Of a stretch of 64,000 nucleotides of DNA, positions 9,106-16,270 are shown one piece after another (the first letter of the stretch is position 1; each line of letters opens with the position of its first letter). The notes under the pieces are model-generated. The model was not told where the DNA came from and ran no database searches. It was given only the letters and a program-made list of their open reading frames with translations. The stretch is from Urinicoccus massiliensis. GTDB lineage: Bacteria > Bacillota > Clostridia > Tissierellales > Peptoniphilaceae. A program made the position numbers and the translations under genes. The DNA lies in contig NZ_LT635493.1 in NCBI RefSeq assembly GCF_900120405.1, positions 1,023,452 to 1,087,451 on the forward strand, given 5' to 3'.

Positions 9106-10112
9106 AAAAATGGACAAAACTGATCATCCTCCTTCTGGTCTTGGGAGGACTTTTGACCTATCTTGTTTGGCCAAAAAACCATGTAAAAACCACCAAACTC
9201 CTTTGGAAAAAAGAAATCAATGGGGAGATCCAGGAGGCCAAGGCCATGGACCAAGCCGTTGCCGTTTGGGACGGAGACTACCTCTACCTCTACGACCTCA
9301 AGGGTCAGTTGCTTCAGAAGGTGGACCGGAGCCGGGAAAACTTAAAGGCCCAAATCGCCCAAAGCCACATCTACCTCTACCGACCTGGAGACAAGATGCT
9401 GGAGATTTTAGATAAAAATGGAAAAACAGAAACCATAGTCAACTTAAAAGAAGACCTCTTCCAGGTCCAGGAGGAAGATGGCCAAACCATCATCCATTGC
9501 AAGGCGGACAACCATGAAGTCCTCTACCTGGTTAAGGGCAAGACCACAGAACAAATCTTCCAAACCGACAACTTTATCCTGCAATTTGATGTCCATAGCA
9601 AGGATGACTTTGCCGTGAGCGAATTGTCCACCTCAGCTTCGGGCTACAAGACCCGGGTCTACCGCAAGGATTCTGCCATGGACAAGTTCGACTTTCCCTC
9701 GGAAGTGGGCATGGGCCTCTACAAGGGGAAAAAAGTCACCTACCTTATGACGGAAAAACAGCTGGTGAAAATCTACAAGGACCAAGTGACCCATGTAGAT
9801 ATTCCCCTGGCTTCCGGTGTGGTCTTTAGGGAAAAAGAAGTCCACATCCTCCACAGCGGGATTATTACCAGCTACAATAAAAATTTGGAGGAAAAGGGCA
9901 AACATATCCTATCCATGAATGCCAAAGACTTCTTTGACAACCAAGGCAGCCTCTATGCCACAGCAGAAGGAGAAGTGGCCGGCAACCTAACGGATAAAGA
10001 AGTCTTTTACCAACCCCTGGGCAAGGAAATGGATGCCACTCATGTTTACAAGGATATTCTTGTATCCTACCAGGACCAAAACCTTTGGGTCCACCAACTC
10101 GTCAACCAATAA
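9102..10112 (+). CDS. Membrane-anchored DUF5711-like beta-propeller protein
   Basis: 336 residues from a TTG start that overlaps the MocR stop codon, preceded by GGAGG. A single N-terminal membrane helix (KLIILLLVLGGLLTYLVW) is followed by an extracytoplasmic domain with repeated short beta-strands (AVAVWDGDYLYLYDLKG, IYLYRPGDKMLEILDKNG) resembling PQQ/WD-type propeller blades, as in DUF5711 proteins of Clostridia. No catalytic residues are recognised. Coupling to the MocR regulator suggests co-expression, not a defined function. Confidence 0.7.
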   Translation: MKKWTKLIILLLVLGGLLTYLVWPKNHVKTTKLLWKKEINGEIQEAKAMDQAVAVWDGDYLYLYDLKGQLLQKVDRSRENLKAQIAQSHIYLYRPGDKMLEILDKNGKTETIVNLKEDLFQVQEEDGQTIIHCKADNHEVLYLVKGKTTEQIFQTDNFILQFDVHSKDDFAVSELSTSASGYKTRVYRKDSAMDKFDFPSEVGMGLYKGKKVTYLMTEKQLVKIYKDQVTHVDIPLASGVVFREKEVHILHSGIITSYNKNLEEKGKHILSMNAKDFFDNQGSLYATAEGEVAGNLTDKEVFYQPLGKEMDATHVYKDILVSYQDQNLWVHQLVNQ

Positions 10113-10131
10113 AATTAAAAGGAGGCTTTCA

Positions 10132-10353
10132 ATGTTAGTTTATCAAGTGGGGGATAAGATCACCTTAAAAAAAGGCCACCCATGTGGCGAAAACCTCTGG
10201 GAGATTCTAAGAACCGGTGTGGACATAAAACTCAAGTGCACCGGCTGCCAGCATACCATCTGGCTATCCCGTCTGGACTTTGAAAAACGGGTCCGAAAAA
10301 TCCAAGAAGGAGACAAGCTGGTGAGTATTGTCCACCATAAAAAAGAAGACTAG
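10132..10353 (+). CDS. DUF951 family small protein
   Basis: 73 residues starting at 10132, with GGAGG 7 nt upstream. It shows the DUF951 hallmarks: an N-terminal VGDKITLKKGHPCGEN segment and a KCTGCQ Cys pair, together a probable zinc-binding site (Cys in HPCG, CTGC). The family is broadly conserved in Firmicutes, often near DNA-replication or ribosome-related genes; its function is not established. It follows the DUF5711-like gene by 19 bp, so it is probably the last gene of that operon. Confidence 0.9.
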   Translation: MLVYQVGDKITLKKGHPCGENLWEILRTGVDIKLKCTGCQHTIWLSRLDFEKRVRKIQEGDKLVSIVHHKKED

Positions 10354-10377
10354 GCCATAGGGCCTAGAAAATAGGGG

Positions 10378-10412
10378 AACTGGCAGGCGGAATTTGTGCT
10401 TGCCAGTTTTTC
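10378..10412 (+). terminator. Intrinsic terminator after the DUF951 gene
   Basis: AACTGGCA (10378-10385) pairs with TGCCAGTT (10401-10408), extended by three more pairs including one G-U, and is followed by a T-rich run. Confidence 0.85.
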
Positions 10413-10453
10413 TTCCATATTTTTACGTAAGAATAGATAAGGAGAATCAGGAT

Positions 10454-11485
10454 ATGAAAGTGAAAAAAATTGGCATTGTCAGCCTATCCAGTGGAATCTT
10501 AGGAGAAGACTTTATCCAACATGAAGTCAAGCTGGGAAAGGAAAGATTGGAGAAAATGGGCCTGGACATAGTTTTTTTGCCCCATGCCCTAAAGGGAATG
10601 GACTATCTTAAAAACCACCCCGAAGCCAGGGCCCAGGACCTTATAGAGGCCTTTCAAGACGACTCCATCGACATGGTCTTGTGTGCCATTGGAGGGGAAG
10701 ATACCTACAGGCTCCTGCCCTATTTATTTGAAAAAGACCAGTTAAAAGAGGCAGTTCAAGAAAAGATCTTCTTAGGATTTTCCGACACCACCATCAACCA
10801 CCTTATGCTCCATAAGCTGGGGCTTAAGACCTTTTACGGCCAGGCCTTCCTCCCGGATATTTGTGAATTGGCCCAGGACATGCTCCCCTATACGGAAAGT
10901 TACTTTAAGGAATTAATTGAGACAGGGACTATTAAGGAAATCCGGCCCAGCAAGTTGTGGTACCGGGAAAGACAAGACTTTAGTGAAAAGAGTCTGGGCC
11001 AAGCAATGGAAAGCTACCCGGATACAGGTTTTGAACTCTTGAAGGGTCCGGGAGAATTCAAGGGAAAGATCCTAGGAGGCTGTATCGAGTCCATCTATAC
11101 CCTATTCGACAATTCCCGTTTTGAAGATACGGTGGATTTATGTGAAAAATACCAGCTTTTTCCCAAACTAGAAGATTGGAGGGGAAAAATCCTCCTCTTG
11201 GAGACCAGTGAAGAAAAGTCCCAACCTGCCCTCTACCGGAAGATGGTCCGGGCCTTAAAGGACTATGGGCTTTTTGACCAAGTTCAGGGGGTCTTGCTGG
11301 GTAAAGCTCAAGACAAGGTCTACTATGAAGACTACAAGAAAATTTTACTGGAAGAGCTCCAAGACAAGGACCTGTCCCTTGTCTACAACATCAATGTAGG
11401 CCATGCCACACCTCGTTGTATTGTCCCCTTTGGCCTGGAGGCGGAAGTCAATATAAAAGACCAAGTCATCCGCTTTGAATCTTAA
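10454..11485 (+). CDS. Peptidase S66 (LD-carboxypeptidase/MccF)-like protein
   Basis: 343 residues from the ATG at 10454 (GGAG about 10 nt upstream); an in-frame start 60 nt earlier would lie at the terminator and adds no domain. The N-terminus (KIGIVSLSSGILG) and the central IGGEDTYRLLPYL segment match the S66 fold. In characterised members this loop carries the nucleophilic Ser (GG-x-x-S-x-x-LL); here Thr takes that position. The C-terminal part with GHATPRCIVPFG supplies the His region. S66 enzymes trim LD-bonds in murein peptides or detoxify microcin-like conjugates. Because of the Ser-to-Thr change I would not assert peptidase activity. Confidence 0.85.
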   Translation: MKVKKIGIVSLSSGILGEDFIQHEVKLGKERLEKMGLDIVFLPHALKGMDYLKNHPEARAQDLIEAFQDDSIDMVLCAIGGEDTYRLLPYLFEKDQLKEAVQEKIFLGFSDTTINHLMLHKLGLKTFYGQAFLPDICELAQDMLPYTESYFKELIETGTIKEIRPSKLWYRERQDFSEKSLGQAMESYPDTGFELLKGPGEFKGKILGGCIESIYTLFDNSRFEDTVDLCEKYQLFPKLEDWRGKILLLETSEEKSQPALYRKMVRALKDYGLFDQVQGVLLGKAQDKVYYEDYKKILLEELQDKDLSLVYNINVGHATPRCIVPFGLEAEVNIKDQVIRFES

Positions 11486-11493
11486 GAGCAAAG

Positions 11494-11520
11494 AAAAACC
11501 ACCCCTAGGGGTGGTTTTTT
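11494..11520. terminator. Bidirectional terminator between convergent genes
   Basis: Perfect palindrome AAAAACCACCCC-TA-GGGGTGGTTTTT between the S66-like gene (plus) and the DUF3021 gene (minus). Confidence 0.9.
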
Positions 11521-11535
11521 ATCAATAGGGAACTC

Positions 11536-11997
11536 TTATTCATCAACCAGGTGGTTGTGATTTCTTTCTAAGACCCGGTTCATTTCTTCGATTTTTCTTT
11601 TTTCAGCCAGGTAAATCAAAATCCAGATGACAAAATAAATCAGGATGAAGATACCCAGGGAGATAAAGACGCTGGGAGTATTGGGGAACCAACGAAGGTA
11701 AAAACCAATAAAGACAAAGTAGGCAAAAATCAAAAGAAAGTGGATGGCCGTTGCCTTGAAGAGGGATTTATTATTTTTCTTTGGGAAGAATTGTTCTCCC
11801 AAAAGAGAGACAAGTCCAAAGCCTCCATAGAGGAGAGTTTGGATGATTTTTACAAAAACTGGAGAGGGGTGGGATGCCATAAAGGCTGGAGTCCCGATAA
11901 AAACTTGGCCATAGATTAAGCTAAAAAGACATTCCATTAAGCTTCCAATCCCCACACCCAGGACAAAGGCTGGAATTATTTTTCGTAGAGTTTTCAT
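11536..11997 (-). CDS. DUF3021 membrane protein
   Basis: 153 residues with four predicted membrane helices (about 8-28, 48-66, 82-102, 110-130) and a charged C-terminal tail. DUF3021 proteins are almost always encoded beside a LytTR-type DNA-binding regulator and are thought to be the membrane partner that controls it; here the LytTR gene is directly upstream, 9 bp away on the same strand. No ligand is known. Confidence 0.85.
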   Translation of the reverse strand: MKTLRKIIPAFVLGVGIGSLMECLFSLIYGQVFIGTPAFMASHPSPVFVKIIQTLLYGGFGLVSLLGEQFFPKKNNKSLFKATAIHFLLIFAYFVFIGFYLRWFPNTPSVFISLGIFILIYFVIWILIYLAEKRKIEEMNRVLERNHNHLVDE

Positions 11998-12006
11998 ACA
12001 TACCTC

Positions 12007-12447
12007 CTAAAGCCCAAGGGCTTCTTTAAAATTTTTTAGACTTCTTCTGGAAACATAGGTTACTTGACCATTTTTTAATTCCAAGGCAATGGTTCCGGAA
12101 AAGGATAAGTCCAAGCTCTTGACATAGTCCAGGTTGACAATTTCTGACCGGGATATTTTAATGAATTGCTTTTTTGGCAGCCGGTCTTCTAATTGGTAAA
12201 GGCGTAGGCGGGTGGTGTAGGTATTGTTCATTGTATCTAGATAGATCTTGTTGTCCAGTCCATAAAAGCGGAGGATGTCCCTGTAGGCTAGAATTTCAAC
12301 ATCGTCGCCAGAAAAGGCTGTAATCTTGTCTTGGGGGTGACCCAGGACCTGGTCCTTGATCCAATCTATTTCCTTGGAATAGGTCTTGGCATAAATTTTT
12401 ACAGTGGTTTCTTCGTACTGGTCATCAATAAAGATTTCGACATTCAT
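12007..12447 (-). CDS. LytTR-family DNA-binding regulator
   Basis: 146 residues. The LytTR DNA-binding domain covers about 45-145 (RLYQLEDRLPKKQFIKISRSEIVNLDYV and VTYVSRRSLKNFKEAL). No receiver domain is present; the N-terminal about 45 residues are short beta-strand rich, as in the stand-alone LytTR proteins that pair with DUF3021. Such pairs usually autoregulate and control a nearby transport or stress gene. No further operon member is seen; upstream lies a terminator and the nitroreductase gene. Confidence 0.9.
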   Translation of the reverse strand: MNVEIFIDDQYEETTVKIYAKTYSKEIDWIKDQVLGHPQDKITAFSGDDVEILAYRDILRFYGLDNKIYLDTMNNTYTTRLRLYQLEDRLPKKQFIKISRSEIVNLDYVKSLDLSFSGTIALELKNGQVTYVSRRSLKNFKEALGL

Positions 12448-12570
12448 AAGAGCCTCCCTTCAAGTATTATTCTAGCAGGAAGGGACCGGATTTCCAGCCC
12501 TTTCTGGTAAGCGGTTGTTTTTCTAAGGGGAACGGTCTTGAAAAAGGAAATCCCCCAATGATAGGATAAA

Positions 12571-12607
12571 AAAAGAAGCCATGGAAACTCTATCCATGGC
12601 TCTTTTT
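12571..12607. terminator. Terminator after nitroreductase (minus strand), possibly bidirectional
   Basis: GCCATGGA (12578-12585) pairs with TCCATGGC (12593-12600) across a 7-nt loop, flanked by A-rich and T-rich runs on both sides. Confidence 0.8.
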
Positions 12608-12622
12608 CCTTGCTAAAGGACC

Positions 12623-13141
12623 TTAAAAGCGGTTTTCGTGAATTTTTTCGTCAATGGGGAATTCCTTCCGGGTCCGGACTCTTTCATCCTTTTTCCCAAT
12701 GGAAAGAATACCCAGGGCGCCATAATTGTCGGGGATATTAAAATAGTCCCGGACATAAGCTTCGGCATCTTCATTCTTGTCCGTGGTATTGTCGTGGAAT
12801 GGGAGATAGCCGGCTTGGTAGCCTTCCTCTTGGACCAAAAGGTCTAGGTAGGCCGTAGTCATGGCAGCTTCTTGAACCCAATACTTGCAGACATCCTTGT
12901 TGGCAACAATTAAAACAGCCAGGGGGGCGTCGGCCAAGTGCTTGGCACCAAAGCGGTCCATGGCAGCCAGGTAGGCAAAATCTTCCTTTTCACTGACCAC
13001 AATAAATTCCACAGGGTGGGCATTGGCATTGGATGGAGCCATGGAGGCGTACATCAAAAGTTCCTTTAGTGTTTCCAGGGGCATTTTTTCATCGGTGAAA
13101 CGGCGAACCGTTCTACGCTTTATAATGGTATCTTTAAGCAT
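12623..13141 (-). CDS. Nitroreductase-family FMN oxidoreductase
   Basis: 172 residues. The N-terminal IKRRTVRRFTDEKM is the FMN-phosphate-binding start of the nitroreductase family, followed by SMAPSNANAHPVEFIVV and, near the end, the GALGILSIGKKDE strand. Length is typical of the short (about 170-residue) subgroup common in anaerobes. Members reduce nitro compounds or quinones using NAD(P)H; substrate unknown. Monocistronic, divergent from htrA. Confidence 0.92.
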   Translation of the reverse strand: MLKDTIIKRRTVRRFTDEKMPLETLKELLMYASMAPSNANAHPVEFIVVSEKEDFAYLAAMDRFGAKHLADAPLAVLIVANKDVCKYWVQEAAMTTAYLDLLVQEEGYQAGYLPFHDNTTDKNEDAEAYVRDYFNIPDNYGALGILSIGKKDERVRTRKEFPIDEKIHENRF

Positions 13142-13289
13142 TTAATCCCTTCCTTTCCTGGTACTTATACCCAGATTTGATAATAAATATCCAAAACTTA
13201 AAAATCTTAAGTTAAAGAACAGGTTCTTTTCACAAAAACTTCATATTTAAAAGCTATCATGAAGACAATAAAGAAAGGAAGGAGAAAAA

Positions 13290-14534
13290 ATGGACCGAGA
13301 ACCATTAAAAAACCAAGACTATTATGACCTGGAGGCAGCAGCCTACAGGCAAAGAAAAAAAGATAAAAAGAAACAAAGACGAGGGACCATTGCCTTGGCC
13401 CTGGTTTGCTCCCTAGTAGGGGGCCTGGTAGGGGCAGGACTTATGAATGCCCTAAGACCCCCAGCCATGACCGGAACTAGTCCAGCTCCTGGACAAAAAA
13501 TTCAAATCCAGGCTTCCGATGATGCCAGTATTGGCCAGGCAGTAGCGGCCAAGGCCATGGATTCAGTGGTGGGAATTACCACAGAAAGTGTCCAAAACAC
13601 CTTTTTCGGTCCCATGGCTGTCAAGGGGTCGGGATCTGGTTTTATCGTAGATAAAAAGGGCTATATCGTAACCAATGCCCATGTAGTGGCCAACCGGACC
13701 AAAAATACCGTTACGGCTCTTTTTAATGATGGATCCCAAGAGGAGGCCCAAGTCCTATGGGAGGATCCCAGCTTGGACCTGGCTATCTTAAAGGTCAATG
13801 CCAAGAAAGACCTTTCTCCTGTAGACCTGGGGGATTCTGACAAGATCGCCATTGGAGAACCAGCCATTGCCATTGGAAACCCCCTGGGTCTGGACCTACA
13901 AAGGTCTGTGACCAAGGGAATCATTTCAGGCTTGAACCGGTCTGTAGGGTCTGGCCAAGGCAACTATATTGATGGCTTAATTCAAACCGACGCCTCCATT
14001 AATGAAGGAAACTCCGGTGGACCCCTCTTTAATAGCCAAGGCCAAGTCATTGGGATCAACACAGCCAAGATTTCCTCGGCAGAAGGTCTGGGCTTCTCCA
14101 TTCCCATCAACACCCTAAAGCCCATTCTTGACCAAGTCATCCAAACAGGCAGCTTTAAAAGTGTCAGCTTAGGCGTTGTGGTAGCCAATCCTGAAACGGT
14201 GGAAGACCACTACCGGGTCAAGCTGGGAGTCAAGGAAGGAGCCTTTGTCATGGATGTCTATCCTGGTGGAGCAGCAGCTGAGGCCGGCCTAAGACAAGGA
14301 GATATCATCACCCAATTGGGAGACCAGGCCATTAAAGATACCAATAGCCTGAAAAAACTGATGTATTCCTACAAGTTAGGGGACAAGGTTAAAATTAAGT
14401 ATATCCGTAATAAAAAAGAAAGGGAGGCAGAAGTGACCTTCCAAGAAAGTCAAGACCTTCAAAAAAGGACTAAAAGCCAAGACCAGGGACAAGACCAAGT
14501 ACCGAACTTTGGCGGATCCTTTTTTGGCCAATAA
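13290..14534 (+). CDS. htrA: HtrA/DegP-like membrane-anchored serine protease
   Basis: 414 residues; GGAAGGAG sits 7 nt before the ATG. A Lys/Arg-rich cytoplasmic tail (1-31) precedes one membrane helix (about 32-55). The trypsin-like domain has the triad His131 (TNAHVVA), Asp163 (PSLDLAIL) and Ser242 (NEGNSGGPLF). A single PDZ domain covers about 290-385 (GAFVMDVYPGGAAAEAGLRQGD). Family members degrade misfolded exported proteins, a fitting role in a cell with many secreted surface proteins. A double-hairpin terminator follows. Confidence 0.95.
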   Translation: MDREPLKNQDYYDLEAAAYRQRKKDKKKQRRGTIALALVCSLVGGLVGAGLMNALRPPAMTGTSPAPGQKIQIQASDDASIGQAVAAKAMDSVVGITTESVQNTFFGPMAVKGSGSGFIVDKKGYIVTNAHVVANRTKNTVTALFNDGSQEEAQVLWEDPSLDLAILKVNAKKDLSPVDLGDSDKIAIGEPAIAIGNPLGLDLQRSVTKGIISGLNRSVGSGQGNYIDGLIQTDASINEGNSGGPLFNSQGQVIGINTAKISSAEGLGFSIPINTLKPILDQVIQTGSFKSVSLGVVVANPETVEDHYRVKLGVKEGAFVMDVYPGGAAAEAGLRQGDIITQLGDQAIKDTNSLKKLMYSYKLGDKVKIKYIRNKKEREAEVTFQESQDLQKRTKSQDQGQDQVPNFGGSFFGQ

Positions 14535-14538
14535 AAAA

Positions 14539-14590
14539 ACCGACTCCAAAAGGAGCCGGTATGGAAAGAGACCCAAAAGGGTCTCTTTTT
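14539..14590. terminator. Tandem hairpin terminator after htrA
   Basis: First hairpin ACCGACTCC-aaaa-GGAGCCGGT (14539-14560), second AAAGAGACCC-aaaa-GGGTCTCTTT (14565-14588), the latter followed by T's. It can also serve the convergent SLH gene. Confidence 0.85.
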
Positions 14591-14591
14591 C

Positions 14592-15887
14592 TTATTCAAA
14601 ATACCAGATAATACGGTTGTCCTTGTCTGTCCGGGGGTATAGGCGGTAGTTGCCATTATTCCAAAATTTATCAATATCTTTTTTACTATACCTTCCCTTG
14701 AAGTAGTTATAAAACTCATCATAACTTCTAAAGTAATCTCTATAGTCATAATACCAACCATAGCCTTGATTCCATAGATCATCAATCTCTTTATTGCTGT
14801 AACCCCGGTCCTTGTAGTAGCGGTAGAAGTCCCGGTAGTCTGTATAGGAGCGGTTGCTAGGGAAGAAGTTTAAGGGGTCTTTTCCATTGTTCCAAAAATG
14901 GAGGATTTGGTCATTTGAATAGCCCCGGCCCTTGTAGTAGTTGTAAAAATCGTCGTAGTTGGCAGAGTTACGATACCAATAGGAATAGCGGCCAGCTTCC
15001 TTGTTCCAAAGGTCTTCAACTTGCTTTTCACTATAGCCTAGACCTCGATAGTAGCGGTAAAAGTCATTGTAGCTGGTCCAATTGGCCCAATAAGATCCAG
15101 TCCTTTGGTCAATCTTATCTGGATTGCGGTAACCCCGGTCCCAAAGGTCCTTGACTTGGTCCAGACTGTAGCCCTTGGTTAGCATCTTGTCTTTGAAGAT
15201 ATTGTAGTCGCTAGCATCTAGGGCATAGCCAAACTTGTCCTTACTTGTAGTGGTTTGACTGCTGGTAGTTGGAGAGGGGACATATTGACTTCCCAACTTA
15301 TCATTGGCAGCCTTTAAGACAACAGAAAATTCAGCCCGGGTTAAAAATCCAGCGGGGTCAAATTCCCTGTTGGGTTTTCCCACCATGATGCCCTTTTGGA
15401 CAAGGGCTCCAACTTCTCCAGGATTCCGGATAAGGTCCCTGTCGGAAAAGTCTCTAGCTGCATCGGGTTGGGCAGAAAGATTGTAGACCTTGGCTAGGAT
15501 TCTTGCAGCCTCATCCCGGCTAATGGCAGACATGGCTTGGAGGGTTCCGGTATAGTCGGAAATGTAGCCAAAGGCCACAGCCTTACGGACATCCTCATAA
15601 AACCACATGTTGGGTGTTACGTCGGTAAAGTGGATGTCGGCCTTACGGGTCAAGCCAAAGTATTGGTTGACCATCCGGTAAAATTCACCCTTGGAGATGG
15701 TAGCATCTGGAGAGAAATGGTTGGCATTGACTCCGGAAACAATTCCCTTATCATAGGCCCAGACAATTTGATCCTTGGCCCAATGGTGGTCCACATCATG
15801 GAAGGGGTGGGCCAAAACCGGGCTCACTAGACCCAAGACAAGACAGGATGTCAATGGAATTAAGTATTTTTTACGAAGAGTTTTCAT
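14592..15887 (-). CDS. SLH-domain protein with tandem Tyr/Trp-rich repeats
   Basis: 431 residues with a signal peptide (cut near VLAHPFHDV). Three SLH modules fill about 27-210 (HPFHDVDHHWAKDQIVW; SKGEFYRMV; TRAEFSVVL), placing the anchor at the N-terminus. After a Ser/Thr linker, about 228-425 hold five repeats of roughly 35-40 residues with the pattern Y-x-D-F-Y-x-Y-[YF]-[KR]-x-[RG]-G-Y-S-x-x-x-[IV]-x-x-[LF]-W. These are extremely rich in Tyr, Trp and Asn, and I do not recognise them as a named domain. The repeats are probably exposed beyond the S-layer; the aromatic content suggests binding to polysaccharide or other aromatic ligands. Confidence 0.85.
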   Translation of the reverse strand: MKTLRKKYLIPLTSCLVLGLVSPVLAHPFHDVDHHWAKDQIVWAYDKGIVSGVNANHFSPDATISKGEFYRMVNQYFGLTRKADIHFTDVTPNMWFYEDVRKAVAFGYISDYTGTLQAMSAISRDEAARILAKVYNLSAQPDAARDFSDRDLIRNPGEVGALVQKGIMVGKPNREFDPAGFLTRAEFSVVLKAANDKLGSQYVPSPTTSSQTTTSKDKFGYALDASDYNIFKDKMLTKGYSLDQVKDLWDRGYRNPDKIDQRTGSYWANWTSYNDFYRYYRGLGYSEKQVEDLWNKEAGRYSYWYRNSANYDDFYNYYKGRGYSNDQILHFWNNGKDPLNFFPSNRSYTDYRDFYRYYKDRGYSNKEIDDLWNQGYGWYYDYRDYFRSYDEFYNYFKGRYSKKDIDKFWNNGNYRLYPRTDKDNRIIWYFE

Positions 15888-15991
15888 TATTTTTCCTCCT
15901 GTGTTTATTTGTGATTTGCTTTCTGTTTAATATATACCACAGGAGAAGTCTTTTAAGCAAAAAAATATTTTTTACAATGATAGTTATTATC

Positions 15992-16020
15992 TTGACATTA
16001 GTTTACAAATTCTATACAAT
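15992..16020 (+). promoter_or_regulatory. Consensus sigma-A promoter for the first cobalamin-riboswitch operon
   Basis: TTGACA (15992-15997), 17-bp spacer, TACAAT (16015-16020); transcription should begin near 16027, immediately before the riboswitch. Confidence 0.85.
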
Positions 16021-16026
16021 ATCCAC

Positions 16027-16245
16027 ATACAAGTAAATAGTGCTGTATTTTGGAGTTTAGAACCAAATTGAATGAGGGGAAATAGGTGCAAGTCCTATGC
16101 GGTCCCGCCACTGTAAAGCCAGGCTACCTCTACAGTATTGGAATTTAAGCGAGTGACTTAAGAATGGAAGGAAGTATGGAGATTCTAGGTCTACATACTT
16201 TTTTTTATTAAAGAAGGGAATGGTTTAGCCTGATAAACTCCAAAA
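16027..16245 (+). promoter_or_regulatory. Cobalamin riboswitch with terminator (controls NikABCDE-type transporter)
   Basis: The conserved core is present: AGGTGCAAGTCC (about 16086) then GCGGTCCCGCCACTGTAAAG, the classic B12-element, followed by a CCAGGCTACCT segment. An intrinsic terminator lies at 16172-16206 (AAGTATG...CATACTT then T7). A 12-nt segment at 16048-16059 (TTTTGGAGTTTA) is perfectly complementary to 16234-16245 just upstream of the Shine-Dalgarno, enclosing the whole leader; this may be an alternative long-range pairing that influences translation. Cobalamin binding would switch the downstream transporter off. Confidence 0.92.
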
Positions 16246-16270
16246 TCACAAACCAGAAAAGGAGAATGTG

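Noticed and set aside
15848-16036. Open frame of 62 codons, hydrophobic, on the plus strand before the first riboswitch
   Set aside because: It begins antisense inside the SLH gene and runs through the consensus promoter at 15992-16020; no ribosome-binding site. Chance ORF in AT-rich DNA.
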